Of a stretch of DNA of 64,000 bases, positions 17,016-26,735 are shown piece after piece; position 1 is the first letter of the stretch; every line of letters begins with the position of its first letter. The notes below the pieces were generated by a model. The model saw nothing but the letters and a program-made list of their open reading frames with translations, was not told the DNA's origin and did not search any database. The position numbers and the translations under genes were made by a program. The stretch is from the NCBI GenBank assembly GCA_910587155.1, contig CAJULA010000006.1:1-64000 (forward strand), in the 5' to 3' direction. The DNA is from an uncultured Lachnospiraceae bacterium. GTDB taxonomy: Bacteria > Bacillota > Clostridia > Lachnospirales > Lachnospiraceae.

Positions 17016-17597
17016 ATGAAACTGCTGGAAGAGAGGATTCTCAGGGACGGATATGTGAAGGAAGGCAATGTGCTGAAAGTAGACAGCTTTCTGAATCATC
17101 AGATAGACATTGAACTGTACAATGAGATGGGAAGAGAATTCAGACGCCTGTTTCCCGGAGATACGATTACGAAAATACTGACAATTGAGGTATCCGGTAT
17201 AGGCATTGCCTGTGTGGCGGCGCAATATTTTCATGTACCGGTAGTCTTTGCACGTAAATCGCATAGCATCAATCTGGATGATGATGTATACACGGCCAGA
17301 GTACAGTCCTATACACATAAAAGGGAATATGATATCATAGTATCAAGGCGATATCTGACCGGTGAAGACAATGTGCTGATTATTGACGATTTTCTGGCCA
17401 ATGGATGTGCGGTGAACGGGCTGCTGGAACTGGTTCGTGGTGCGGGGGCCACGGTGGAAGGCGTAGGTATTGCCATTGAAAAGGGATTTCAGGAAGGCGG
17501 CCGCCTGCTGCGCGGCAGCGGTATCCGTGTGGAATCCCTGGCGGTGGTGGAATCCATGGATGCCGCCACAGGGGCTGTCACTTTCCGGAGGACATGA
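17016..17597 (+). CDS. xpt: Xanthine phosphoribosyltransferase
   Basis: 193 residues from ATG 17016, preceded by GGGAGGAATGAA. It converts xanthine and PRPP to XMP for purine salvage. The PRPP loop VLIIDDFLANGCA (about residues 122-134) and the N-terminal SFLNHQIDI segment are typical, and length matches Bacillus Xpt. No purine riboswitch is seen upstream, unlike in Bacillus. The ATG of the next TetR-type gene overlaps its stop by four bases (ATGA), so the two are co-translated. Confidence 0.93.
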   Translation: MKLLEERILRDGYVKEGNVLKVDSFLNHQIDIELYNEMGREFRRLFPGDTITKILTIEVSGIGIACVAAQYFHVPVVFARKSHSINLDDDVYTARVQSYTHKREYDIIVSRRYLTGEDNVLIIDDFLANGCAVNGLLELVRGAGATVEGVGIAIEKGFQEGGRLLRGSGIRVESLAVVESMDAATGAVTFRRT

Positions 17598-18160
17598 TGC
17601 GCAGAAAGGAAAATGTGGAAAAAAGGCTGATCGAGAGTTTTAAAGAGCTGGCAAAGCGCATTCCCATCGAGAAAATCACCATACAGGAGATTGCGGAAGG
17701 CGCCGGTGTGATCCGCCCTACTTTTTATAACCATTTTCAGGACAAATATCAGCTTCTGGAATATATTTTCAAATCTGAAGTGATCCTTCCTGTCAGACCG
17801 CTGATTCGCAATGATATGCTGGACGATGCGGTCGTGCTGATCTTTGTGCGTATGCAGGAGGATAAAGAGTTTTACGGCCGTGTCTACCGCCTGCAGGGAC
17901 AGAATTCCTTCGAGAGCATTGTCAAGGACAGTCTGTACGAGATACTGCTGGACTTTATCAGTGAATATTCCAGAGACAGGGTTTCCAGGTACAAACTGTT
18001 GTCCCATGAGACACTGGCAAGATATTATGCCGAGTTTCTCGGATTTATTTTTATGGTCTGGATACGGGACGGCATGGCGGTGTCTCCTCAGGAGATGAAA
18101 GACTTATTTAATTACATCAAAGACCATTCTCTGTATGAAATCATCAGAGAGATGGAATAA
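17594..18160 (+). CDS. TetR/AcrR-family transcriptional regulator
   Basis: 188 residues, start overlapping the xpt stop. N-terminal TetR helix-turn-helix: IEKITIQEIAEGAGVIRPTF then YNHFQDKYQLL, in the standard position (residues about 20-65). The C-terminal domain, after residue 75, is helical (probably dimerization/ligand binding) and resembles the small TetR C-terminal type. Role is unclear; co-translation with xpt suggests a link to nucleobase uptake or to a neighbouring gene. No operator was identified. Confidence 0.88.
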   Translation: MMRRKENVEKRLIESFKELAKRIPIEKITIQEIAEGAGVIRPTFYNHFQDKYQLLEYIFKSEVILPVRPLIRNDMLDDAVVLIFVRMQEDKEFYGRVYRLQGQNSFESIVKDSLYEILLDFISEYSRDRVSRYKLLSHETLARYYAEFLGFIFMVWIRDGMAVSPQEMKDLFNYIKDHSLYEIIREME

Positions 18161-18215
18161 AATCAAAAAACGCAGCATAATAACAGCATTTGTAAGGAAG
18201 AATGGGAGGGTTTCC

Positions 18216-18494
18216 ATGAATTTATTTGACAAACTGGAAAAGACAGTGGCTGAAACCGGTCAGGGCATCAGCAGAAAGGCGAAAGAGCTGGCGGAAGTGA
18301 CCAGACTGAAAAACATGCTTCACACCTGTGAAGAGGTTATGGATCAGAAATACCGGGAGATTGGCCGGGCTTATTTTGAAAGCCACAAAAATGAAGAAGA
18401 AAACGAGTACAGAGAACAGTGCAGGGCGATACTGGATGCGCAGAGGGGCGCGGAGGCGCTCAGAGAACAGATTGAAAATATCGGGAAGGAGTAA
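18216..18494 (+). CDS. Small coiled-coil protein of unknown function
   Basis: 92 residues from ATG 18216, preceded by GGGAGGG. It starts MNLFDKLEKTVAE and continues as a predicted amphipathic helix with heptad-like hydrophobic spacing (about residues 25-85), rich in Glu, Lys and Arg, with IGRAYFESHKNEEE in the middle. This resembles the N-terminal helix found in small zinc-ribbon envelope proteins of Clostridia, but the zinc ribbon is absent here. Function unknown. Confidence 0.65.
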   Translation: MNLFDKLEKTVAETGQGISRKAKELAEVTRLKNMLHTCEEVMDQKYREIGRAYFESHKNEEENEYREQCRAILDAQRGAEALREQIENIGKE

Positions 18495-18501
18495 TGTTTC
18501 A

Positions 18502-18540
18502 GTGAGGCAGGTGAATGATTTACCTGCCTCACGTTTATGA
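18502..18540 (+). terminator. Perfect 11-bp stem terminator
   Basis: GTGAGGCAGGT (18502-18512) pairs with 18522-18532 around a nine-base loop, followed by GTTTAT. It probably ends the xpt-TetR-small protein transcript, and the same hairpin can also end the minus-strand PBP1A transcript coming from the other side. Confidence 0.75.
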
Positions 18541-18568
18541 TATCATATTGTTTCTGCCTGGTCCGTGC

Positions 18569-21385
18569 TCACGTCCCCGTGGCAGGCGCGGGATCGGGGG
18601 TCTGCGGCGCTGCCGGATCCGGCGTCGGCGTCGCCGGTGTGTCCGTCCCGGGAAGCGGGATAGACAGTCCGGGGATGCCCGGAATGAGGCCGGAGTCAGG
18701 GGTGGTGGGAAGTCCCAGTGGGTTCGTGATGTTTTCGGGCAGGACGATACCGTTTTGTGCCGCGTTCAGAATCATTTCCTGACGCTGCTGCTCGATCACC
18801 AGTTCCACGCCGGGCTGCATCATAAACTCTGCATTGTGCGGACATTTTTCCACGTTGGGGCCAAGCTGAGGGGCTTCCCCGGTCTGCAGAGGGTCGGTGG
18901 CCGGATCGGCAGCGGGCGCCTGCTTTCTGGAGACGCCGCTTCCCTCCAGACGTTCCGGCAGCAGGGTCAGCGTGCCGGCCATACTGAACGGACATTCATC
19001 GGAGGCGGGCAGCATACTGTAGGCGCATACCATACCGGAATAATGGACATCGCAGCTTTCCGAGGGCACGGTTCCTTCCGCGAAGTATTCGCTGCGCAGA
19101 GACCCGTCGCACAAACCGGAAATGCCCAGCTTTCCGGATTTGCTGCACACTGTGGCGCTGACAATGCCGGAGGGGCGGTTAAAGGACTGATTTGGCAGTT
19201 CCTCATGGATTTTTGACATGACAGCCCGCCAGAGTACTTTGGCCAGATTTTTTTCCGCGCCGGAGAGCTTGGTATTGTTGTCATAACCGGCCCATGTGGT
19301 GGCCGTATAATAAGGGGTATAGCCTGCAAACCAGACATCATTGTAATCGGAAGTGGTTCCCGTCTTGCCGGCGATGGCCATATTGCCAAAGTTGACGGAA
19401 CCGCCCGTACCGGAAGTGACCACATCTTCCATGGCGTCTGTCAGCAGGAAGGCGGTCGTTTCTTTGATCACACGGTGGCTGGCCGGTTTGGTGTTGTCGA
19501 GGATCACCTTGCCGTCATGATCCACTACCTTGGTATATAAGGTCGGCTTGTAATATGTGCCGCCATTGGCGATGGTGGCATACGCGGCATTCAGCTCTTT
19601 ATTGGTGACACCCATGGTAATACCGCCCAGCGCAAGAGACTGCTGGATATCGGAATAGACCTTGCCGTTTACCTCATACCGGTCCTTGAGGGTGGTAAAG
19701 CCGAAATTGATCAGATAATCATAGCCAAGCTGCGGGGTGATCTGTGTCAGTGTCTTGACTGCCACGATATTCAGGGAATCCCGGATACCATCCCGCAGGG
19801 AACAGAGTCCCCGGTAACCGGAGCTGTACCAGTTGGAGACGGGACGTCCGTCCGCGTAGGCGTAAGGGGCGTCGTTCTGTACATCGGCCAGGGTCAGTCC
19901 GGCACTGTCGAGTGCAGGGGCATATGTGGAGACCACTTTGAAAGTAGAACCCGGCTGGCGGGTGGTGTCTGTGGCCCGGTTAAGCGTACGGCTGGCCTCT
20001 TTGGCGCCTCTGCCGCCGACCATGGCAACCACATAGCCGGTATTCTGATCCTCCACCGTAATGGAGACTTCCGGCTGCGGTGTGAGGAAGACGCGCTCGC
20101 CGATGATCTCATCCCCGGCTCCCATGACGGCGTCCTTGTAGATCTCAATGGCTTCATACGCCTCCTCCTGAGAGGCATAGAGCAGGTTAAACGAACTTTT
20201 TTCCTGCTTGAAATAAGCCTTGAACATTTCGGAACTGTGGTTTTCCACCTCGCCGTTGGCCTTCTTAACGGACAGTTCGTAATTTAAATACCATTTGGTA
20301 TTTTCCGGGAAATTATCGGGATTGGCAAAGGCCTCGTCACAGATCGCCTGAATGGCGCTGTCCTGGGTGGTATAAATGCTCAGTCCGCCACTGTATAAGA
20401 GATTATACGCCTGGGTTTCATTATAGCCGGCCACATTGACCAGATCGTCCAGGATATCCTGTGTGAGTGCATCCACAAAGTATGTATACACGGAATTGTC
20501 TTCGGATTCCTCATTGACTGTCTGGATGCGGGAATAAACATCATCTTTGATAGCTTCATCGTATTCTTCCTGGGTGATATATCCCTGATCCAGCATATCG
20601 GATAAGACTTTTTTCTGACGCTTTACATTTTCCTCCGGATGAGAGATCGGGTTATAGCGGGAAGGATTCTGAGTAATGCCGGCGATCACGGCACATTCCG
20701 AGAGCTTCAGTTCATACACGGGCTTGCCGAAATAGCGCAGAGAAGCAGCCTGAACGCCCAGCGTATTCTGACCCAGGTTGATGGTATTCATATAATTCTC
20801 CAGAATCTTGTCTTTGTCCATGACCTTTTCCAGTTCCAGGGCAAGATATTGTTCCTGGATTTTACGCTTGATACTCTGCATGGTCGTCTCGTTCGTCCAG
20901 CCTTCAAACACATTGTTTTTCAGAAGCTGCTGGGTGATGGTGCTGGCGCCCTGTGAGAGATTGCGCTCCTTGATGGCGGTAAAACCCGCGCGGATGATAC
21001 CTTTGATATCAATGCCGTTGTGCTCATAGAAACGTGCGTCCTCGATGGCCACAAAGGCATGGGCCAGATCTTCCGGGATCTGCTCCATCGTCACCGGAAT
21101 ACGGTTGGAATCCGCCGCCACCAGCTGGGTCAGCTCGTGCCCTTCGGAATCGTAGACAAAAGTAGTAAATCCGGAAGGGGACACATCAATATGGGAAATG
21201 TCGGGGGCGGAGCTCAGAATCCCACGGAACACGCCGATCCCGGCACTGATCCCGATGACAATTACCGCGATGATGCTTGCCAGAACAGCCTTTATGATCA
21301 AAAGAGTGAGTTTGCGCCCCAGCTTCGCAGAAGTGGAGCCTAGAGCCTTTTTCTTTTTTCGTATGCCTTTTTTTCCATAATTCAT
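18569..21385 (-). CDS. Class A penicillin-binding protein (PBP1A type)
   Basis: 938 residues. Bifunctional peptidoglycan synthase anchored by one N-terminal helix (about residues 30-52). The GT51 glycosyltransferase domain holds E115-D116 in EDARFYEHNG and QGASTITQQLLKN. The transpeptidase domain holds the active Ser S480 (SxxK: STFK), S537-L-N539 and K674-T-G. A Pro/Thr/Ala-rich C-terminal tail (last about 75 residues) looks unstructured and outward-facing. Start is ATG 21385; RBS AGGAGGCATAAT is in reverse reading. The gene is single, divergent from yigZ. Confidence 0.94.
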   Translation of the reverse strand: MNYGKKGIRKKKKALGSTSAKLGRKLTLLIIKAVLASIIAVIVIGISAGIGVFRGILSSAPDISHIDVSPSGFTTFVYDSEGHELTQLVAADSNRIPVTMEQIPEDLAHAFVAIEDARFYEHNGIDIKGIIRAGFTAIKERNLSQGASTITQQLLKNNVFEGWTNETTMQSIKRKIQEQYLALELEKVMDKDKILENYMNTINLGQNTLGVQAASLRYFGKPVYELKLSECAVIAGITQNPSRYNPISHPEENVKRQKKVLSDMLDQGYITQEEYDEAIKDDVYSRIQTVNEESEDNSVYTYFVDALTQDILDDLVNVAGYNETQAYNLLYSGGLSIYTTQDSAIQAICDEAFANPDNFPENTKWYLNYELSVKKANGEVENHSSEMFKAYFKQEKSSFNLLYASQEEAYEAIEIYKDAVMGAGDEIIGERVFLTPQPEVSITVEDQNTGYVVAMVGGRGAKEASRTLNRATDTTRQPGSTFKVVSTYAPALDSAGLTLADVQNDAPYAYADGRPVSNWYSSGYRGLCSLRDGIRDSLNIVAVKTLTQITPQLGYDYLINFGFTTLKDRYEVNGKVYSDIQQSLALGGITMGVTNKELNAAYATIANGGTYYKPTLYTKVVDHDGKVILDNTKPASHRVIKETTAFLLTDAMEDVVTSGTGGSVNFGNMAIAGKTGTTSDYNDVWFAGYTPYYTATTWAGYDNNTKLSGAEKNLAKVLWRAVMSKIHEELPNQSFNRPSGIVSATVCSKSGKLGISGLCDGSLRSEYFAEGTVPSESCDVHYSGMVCAYSMLPASDECPFSMAGTLTLLPERLEGSGVSRKQAPAADPATDPLQTGEAPQLGPNVEKCPHNAEFMMQPGVELVIEQQRQEMILNAAQNGIVLPENITNPLGLPTTPDSGLIPGIPGLSIPLPGTDTPATPTPDPAAPQTPDPAPATGT

Positions 21386-21649
21386 GAATTATGCCTCCTG
21401 AATATGAATGAAATGTTGATACGTGACCGTACCTGTATACTGCAGGCCTGACGTACATTATAACAAAGTATGCACAGTAAGTCAAAGATTCTGCGGCAAA
21501 TCCGTGCGTATCTTCCATAGAGATTGTTGACCGTTTCCTTATACAAAATACCAAAACAAGACAGAGAATCCATAGACTTTGCTTTCCGCCTGTGATATGA
21601 TCGTAATACAAATGCGATCTTCCATATGATCTGAGAGGGAGGCGGGCGG

Positions 21650-22303
21650 ATGGAAAAGCAGGAAGCGTTAAAAGAGGCAGGAAGCTGCCGTATACTGACC
21701 GGGGAGGCCGTGGGTGAGATCGTGGAAAAAAAATCACGCTTTATTGCCACCGTCAGACCGGTGAGCTCCGAAGAGGAGGCGCTTGCTTTTATTCATGCAG
21801 TCCGCAGAAAATATTATGACGCCAGACATAACTGCTATGCCTACCTTTTGCGGGAGGATGGACTGGAGCGCAGCAGCGATGACGGTGAGCCCGGCGGGAC
21901 GGCGGGGCGGCCTATGCTGGAAGTGCTGCGGGGCGAGGGACTGACCAATGTGGCAGCCGTTGTGACCCGCTATTTCGGCGGGACACTGTTGGGGACGGGC
22001 GGGCTCATCAGAGCCTATACCCAGGCGGTGCAGCAGGCGCTGGCGGGCAGTGAGATTGTGGATATGGGCCTTGGCGTGCGCTATGTGATCACGGCAGATT
22101 ACGGCATGCTTGGCAAATTACAGCATCTCTTTGCCGCACGGGGGATGATTGTGGAAGATACGGTTTATACTGACAGAGTAGAGTTTCATATACTTATGCC
22201 GGCAGAGATACAGGCAGGGATTATCAGGGAGGTCATGGAGCTGACGGGTGCCAGAGCCGTGGCGCAAAAGAGGGAGAGTGCCTGGTATCCTGTCCGGCCA
22301 TGA
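21650..22303 (+). CDS. YigZ/IMPACT-family protein
   Basis: 217 residues, start ATG 21650 after GGGAGGCGGGCGG. IMPACT-family fold: KKSRFIATVRPVSSEEEALA at the N-terminus, ARHNCYAYLL, SDDGEPGGTAGRP and VTRYFGGTLLGTGGL are the family-defining motifs. The C-terminal part contains the DUF1949 region. The family has been linked to translation control; the bacterial activity is not settled. The start of mgtE lies only 29 bases after its stop, so the two are likely an operon. Confidence 0.92.
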   Translation: MEKQEALKEAGSCRILTGEAVGEIVEKKSRFIATVRPVSSEEEALAFIHAVRRKYYDARHNCYAYLLREDGLERSSDDGEPGGTAGRPMLEVLRGEGLTNVAAVVTRYFGGTLLGTGGLIRAYTQAVQQALAGSEIVDMGLGVRYVITADYGMLGKLQHLFAARGMIVEDTVYTDRVEFHILMPAEIQAGIIREVMELTGARAVAQKRESAWYPVRP

Positions 22304-22331
22304 CGGGCAAAAGCAAAGGCGGGTGGATTTC

Positions 22332-23684
22332 GTGGATGAACTGAAAGAGATCATGGAAGAATTAAGAGAACTGCTGGGGACGAAGCAGTATACCAGGCTC
22401 AGGCAGCATCTGACGGAAATCAACGATGCGGATATCGCGGCGTTTATCGAAAGCCTGGATGAGGAAGATCTGCTGAAAGTATTCAGGATTTTGCCAAAGT
22501 CCAGCGCTGCCGATGTGTTTTCCTATCTGGAAGTGGAAAATCAGCAGTTTATCATCACCGCGCTTTCCGATAAGGAAGCCGCGGGCATCATTGATAATCT
22601 GATGGCCGATGATGCCACCGACCTGCTCGAAGAGATGCCGGCCAATATCGTGAAGAAGCTGCTGGCCAATGCCAGCCCGGAGACAAGACGCGATATCAAT
22701 CATCTGCTGCGTTACCCGGAGGACAGTGCGGGCAGCATCATGACAGTGGAATATGTGGATCTGAAAGAGAATATTACCGTGCAGGCGGCCATAGAAAGGA
22801 TACGCAAGGTGGGCGTGGACAGCGAGACCATCAATATCTGCTATGTGCTGGACCGTAAGAGGACACTGGTGGGGACGGTGGCGCTGCGTTATCTGCTGCT
22901 GAGCCAGCCGGACGCGGTGATCGGGGATATCATGCATGAAAATGTGATCTCTCTTCATACCCTGATGGATCAGGAGGAAGTCGCCAGACAGTTTCAGAAA
23001 TATGATTTTACTTCCATGCCGGTGACGGACAATGAGAACCGCCTCGTGGGCATCATTACCGTGGACGATGTGATGGATATTCTGCTGGAAGAGGCCACGG
23101 AAGACATGGAAAAGATGGCGGCTATTGTGCCGTCCGACAAGCCCTATATGAAAACGGGCATATTTGAGACATGGAAAAAGCGAATCCCCTGGCTGCTGCT
23201 TTTAATGATTTCCGCCACGTTTACCGGCAGAATCATCACATCCTTTGAAGATGCACTGAGCAACTGTGTGGTGCTGACCGCGTTTATCCCCATGCTGATG
23301 GATACGGGCGGAAATGCGGGCGGGCAGGCCAGTGTCACAATTATCCGCGGCCTGTCGCTGAAAGAGATCGAATTTCGGGATATGGGCCAGGTGATCTGGA
23401 AAGAGTGCCGGGTGTCCCTGCTGTGCGGTCTGACACTGGCGGCGGCCAACTTTATCAAGCTGCTTTTTCTGGACAGAGTGGGGATGCAGGTGGCGCTTGT
23501 GGTCTGCCTGACGCTTGTGGTGACCGTCTTTATTGCCAAGCTGGTAGGCTGCAGTCTGCCCATGTTTGCAAAGAAGGCGGGATTTGACCCGGCTGTTATG
23601 GCCAGTCCCTTTATCACGACGATTGTGGACGCCATTTCCCTGATGGTATATTTCCAGATTGCAGCCAGTCTGCTGCATCTGTAA
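22332..23684 (+). CDS. mgtE: Magnesium transporter MgtE
   Basis: 450 residues from GTG 22332, after GGCGGGTGG. Membrane channel for Mg2+ with cytoplasmic gating. N-terminal domain at about 1-125, then two CBS domains (about 130-255), then five helices. MDTGGNAGGQAS, the conserved pore segment, is present in the membrane part. Usual length is about 450. Reading back upstream the frame is open into yigZ, but no other start with a site is seen. It is followed by exoA at 15 bases. Confidence 0.93.
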   Translation: MDELKEIMEELRELLGTKQYTRLRQHLTEINDADIAAFIESLDEEDLLKVFRILPKSSAADVFSYLEVENQQFIITALSDKEAAGIIDNLMADDATDLLEEMPANIVKKLLANASPETRRDINHLLRYPEDSAGSIMTVEYVDLKENITVQAAIERIRKVGVDSETINICYVLDRKRTLVGTVALRYLLLSQPDAVIGDIMHENVISLHTLMDQEEVARQFQKYDFTSMPVTDNENRLVGIITVDDVMDILLEEATEDMEKMAAIVPSDKPYMKTGIFETWKKRIPWLLLLMISATFTGRIITSFEDALSNCVVLTAFIPMLMDTGGNAGGQASVTIIRGLSLKEIEFRDMGQVIWKECRVSLLCGLTLAAANFIKLLFLDRVGMQVALVVCLTLVVTVFIAKLVGCSLPMFAKKAGFDPAVMASPFITTIVDAISLMVYFQIAASLLHL

Positions 23685-23699
23685 CGGAGAGGATAAGAG

Positions 23700-24464
23700 A
23701 TGAAACTGATTTCATGGAATGTAAACGGGCTGCGGGCCTGCGAAGGAAAAGGATTTTCGACATTTGTCAGAGAACAGGCACCGGATGTGATCTGTCTGCA
23801 GGAGACAAAACTGCAGGCGGGGCAGATATCCCTGGATTTGCCGGATTATGATATGTACTGGAATTATGCGGAGAAAAAAGGATATTCCGGTACGGCCATC
23901 TTTACGAAAAGAAAGCCCCTTGCCGTGCGAAACGGGCTCGGTATGCCGGAACACGACAGGGAGGGACGGCTGATTACAGCCGAATATGAGGATTTTTATC
24001 TGGTCACAGTCTATACCCCCAATTCCCAGCAGGAGCTTGCCAGACTTTCCTACCGGATGGACTGGGAAGATGCTTTCCGGTCGTATCTGCAGGACCTTGC
24101 GCAGAAGAAACCGGTGATCTGCTGTGGTGATATGAATGTGGCCCATAAAGAAATCGACCTGAAAAATCCCGGCACAAATCATAAAAACGCAGGCTTTACC
24201 GATGAAGAGAGGGAAAAATTCAGCCGCCTGCTGGAAAGTGGTTTTCTGGATACGTACCGCTTTTTTTATCCGGACAAGGAAGGCGTTTATTCCTGGTGGT
24301 CCTATCGTTTCCGGGCCAGGGAGAAAAATGCGGGGTGGCGGATTGACTATTTTCTGGCCTCCCGGGCCCTGCGGCAGCGCCTGGAGGATGCACTGATCTA
24401 TACACAGGTGCAGGGCTCCGATCACTGTCCGGTGGGACTTATTCTGCGGGATGTGACAGGATAA
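23700..24464 (+). CDS. Exodeoxyribonuclease III / AP endonuclease
   Basis: 254 residues. ATG 23700 after AGAGGATAAGAG. The endonuclease/exonuclease/phosphatase fold cuts DNA 5' to abasic sites and trims 3' ends. Motifs: LISWNVNGLRA (N binding metal), CLQETKL (metal Glu), YSGTAIF, GDMNVAHKEIDL (active Asp), and the SDHCP ending with the catalytic His. Length typical of Xth/ExoA. It sits after mgtE and before purA, which has its own promoter. Confidence 0.94.
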   Translation: MKLISWNVNGLRACEGKGFSTFVREQAPDVICLQETKLQAGQISLDLPDYDMYWNYAEKKGYSGTAIFTKRKPLAVRNGLGMPEHDREGRLITAEYEDFYLVTVYTPNSQQELARLSYRMDWEDAFRSYLQDLAQKKPVICCGDMNVAHKEIDLKNPGTNHKNAGFTDEEREKFSRLLESGFLDTYRFFYPDKEGVYSWWSYRFRAREKNAGWRIDYFLASRALRQRLEDALIYTQVQGSDHCPVGLILRDVTG

Positions 24465-24471
24465 ATACCGA

Positions 24472-24500
24472 TGGACTTATGCCATATGTTTGTGTATAAT
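24472..24500 (+). promoter_or_regulatory. Promoter of purA
   Basis: TGGACT (24472-24477) and TATAAT (24495-24500) are 17 bases apart, and TGTG precedes the -10 box (extended -10 type). The likely start site is near 24507. A small hairpin, GACGGGgcgaaaGCCCGTC, follows in the 5' leader. Confidence 0.7.
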
Positions 24501-24565
24501 AGACGGGGCGAAAGCCCGTCAGAGGGCAACATACATTGAAATCGTTTGAGAGGAGTAAACGTAAG

Positions 24566-25858
24566 ATGGTAAAAGCAGTTGTAGGAGCAAACTGGGGAGA
24601 TGAAGGAAAAGGCAAGATAACCGATATGCTTGCCAGGGAGTCGGACATTATCATCCGCTTTCAGGGAGGCGCCAACGCAGGGCATACCATTGTGAACAAT
24701 TATGGAAAGTTTGCGCTGCATACATTGCCGTCAGGGGTATTTTATGGTCATACGACCAATATCATCGGAAATGGTGTGGCATTGAACATACCGATTCTGA
24801 TCGAAGAGATCCGTTCCATCACGGACAGGGGGGTGCCGGCTCCCCGGATTCTTGTATCTGACCGGGCGCAGATCGTAATGCCATATCATATCCTGCTGGA
24901 TCAGTACGAGGAAGAACGGCTGGGAGGCAGATCATTCGGTTCCACCAAATCCGGGATTGCTCCTTTTTATTCCGATAAATATGCCAAAATCGGTTTCCAG
25001 GTGAGCGAGCTGTTCGATGAGGAGCTGCTCGGCAAAAAAGTCGTCGGCGTATGCGAAATTAAGAATGTGCTTTTTACGCATCTGTATCACAAACCGGCCA
25101 TAGATCCTGAGGAACTGCTGACCGTGCTGCACGAATATAAGGAAATGATCGCCCCTTATGTGTGCGACGTATCCTCCTATCTGGATCAGGCGGTCAGGGA
25201 TGGAAAGAACATTCTGCTGGAAGGACAGCTGGGGACATTGAAAGATCCGGATCACGGCATTTATCCCATGGTGACTTCCTCCTCCACACTGGCGGCCTAT
25301 GGCGCCATCGGCGCAGGGATTGCACCCTATGAGATCCGACAGGTGATCACGGTGTGCAAGGCATATTCCTCAGCGGTGGGGGCAGGTGCCTTTGTGTCCG
25401 AGATATTCGGAGAGCAGGCAGACGAACTGCGTCGGCGCGGCGGAGACGGCGGGGAGTTCGGTGCGACCACGGGACGGCCGAGACGGATGGGATGGTTTGA
25501 CTGTGTGGCTTCCAGATACGGATGCCGCCTGCAGGGCACGACGGATGTGGCATTTACCGTATTGGATGTACTGGGGTATCTGGACGAAATCCCGGTGTGC
25601 ATCGGCTATGAGATCGACGGGGAAGTGACGACGGATTTCCCGGTGACACCGATGTTGGAGCGGGCCAGACCGGTACTGAAAACCCTGCCCGGCTGGAAGG
25701 AGGATATCCGCGGTATCAGGAAATATGAAGAGCTGCCGGAAAACTGCCGCCGTTATGTGGAATTTATCGAGCAGCAGATCGGATACCCGATCACAATGGT
25801 CAGCAACGGGCCGGGGAGGGAAGATATCATCTACAGAGAGAGCATGCTTCATAAATAA
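24566..25858 (+). CDS. purA: Adenylosuccinate synthetase
   Basis: 430 residues from ATG 24566, with AGGAG ten bases before; a preceding in-frame ATG at 24536 is not needed. It joins IMP and Asp with GTP to make adenylosuccinate. GANWGDEGKGK (P-loop-like, D in it is catalytic), GGANAGHTIV and LEGQLGTLKDPDHG, GGEFGATTGRPRR and TTDVAFTVLD are all family motifs. The last ten bases overlap the 3' end of a convergent HAD phosphatase gene. Confidence 0.95.
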   Translation: MVKAVVGANWGDEGKGKITDMLARESDIIIRFQGGANAGHTIVNNYGKFALHTLPSGVFYGHTTNIIGNGVALNIPILIEEIRSITDRGVPAPRILVSDRAQIVMPYHILLDQYEEERLGGRSFGSTKSGIAPFYSDKYAKIGFQVSELFDEELLGKKVVGVCEIKNVLFTHLYHKPAIDPEELLTVLHEYKEMIAPYVCDVSSYLDQAVRDGKNILLEGQLGTLKDPDHGIYPMVTSSSTLAAYGAIGAGIAPYEIRQVITVCKAYSSAVGAGAFVSEIFGEQADELRRRGGDGGEFGATTGRPRRMGWFDCVASRYGCRLQGTTDVAFTVLDVLGYLDEIPVCIGYEIDGEVTTDFPVTPMLERARPVLKTLPGWKEDIRGIRKYEELPENCRRYVEFIEQQIGYPITMVSNGPGREDIIYRESMLHK

Positions 25859-26547
25859 AAGTCCCCGTGCAAAAGGGGCAGCAGCTGCCACAGATTCCGT
25901 ATGGTATGGTCGATGCGGATATTGTCCGGCGCCGGCTGCCCTGACGGATTATACCAGCAGCAGGCAATGCCTGCTCTGTTGCCGCCTGACATATCGCTTG
26001 TGAGGGAGTCGCCCACGATGACGGCTTCCTCCTTTTTCAGATCAGGGATCTGCCGGAAACAACGCTCGAAAAATTGTGCGGAAGGCTTTTCACAGCCCAG
26101 CTCTTCCGAGATGAAAAGTCCGTCCATCACATCCATAAGTCCGCTCAGATTTAATTTGTTGCGCTGGGTGGAAGCGACACCGTTTGTCACAATATACTGG
26201 CGGCATGTGTTATGTATTTCCCGGCAGAGAGAAAGGGAATCATCCAGATAATAGCAGACATTGCCCAGAAGCTGCTGATAAGTATCTTTGAAACGGTTCA
26301 CATCCACACCGGTGATTCCTGCCTCCTCAAAAAAGCTGACAAAACGCTGCCTGAGCAAGACATCCTTTGCGATTTCACCCCGCTCCAGCATCTTCCAGTA
26401 AGAAAGATTAATCCGCGAATAGAGGGAGAGAAGTTCGTCCGTGGATGTAAGCCCTGCGTCGGCCATACACGCATCAAAGGCATATTTTTCCGAAGCCGTA
26501 AAATCCAGCAGCGTATTGTCCAGATCCCATAATATGACAGAATACAT
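25849..26547 (-). CDS. YjjG-family HAD hydrolase (noncanonical pyrimidine nucleotidase type)
   Basis: 232 residues, ATG 26547. HAD phosphatase: motif I WDLDNTLLD, motif II YIVTNGVAS, motif III Lys in EKPSAQFFE, motif IV VIVGDSLTSDMSGG. The YjjG-type members remove phosphate from unusual pyrimidine nucleotides, which would clean the nucleotide pool. Length is typical. Convergent with purA with a 10-base overlap, divergent from the following HAD gene. The substrate is not proven by the sequence. Confidence 0.82.
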   Translation of the reverse strand: MYSVILWDLDNTLLDFTASEKYAFDACMADAGLTSTDELLSLYSRINLSYWKMLERGEIAKDVLLRQRFVSFFEEAGITGVDVNRFKDTYQQLLGNVCYYLDDSLSLCREIHNTCRQYIVTNGVASTQRNKLNLSGLMDVMDGLFISEELGCEKPSAQFFERCFRQIPDLKKEEAVIVGDSLTSDMSGGNRAGIACCWYNPSGQPAPDNIRIDHTIRNLWQLLPLLHGDFYL

Positions 26548-26735
26548 ATCCGATCCTCCCGTAATTTTTCAGGTATGATAAGTATATAGGTATCGTAGCA
26601 TAACGATTGTGAATGGTCAATGATACGGCGTTTTATGTGCATGTATCATGATTCGGTGGGAATAAAATTTTGCAGTAAGAGGAAAAAAGAGCGGCAGTCG
26701 GGTCTGTCCGGGCTGTTGCGGAAAGGATGAAACAG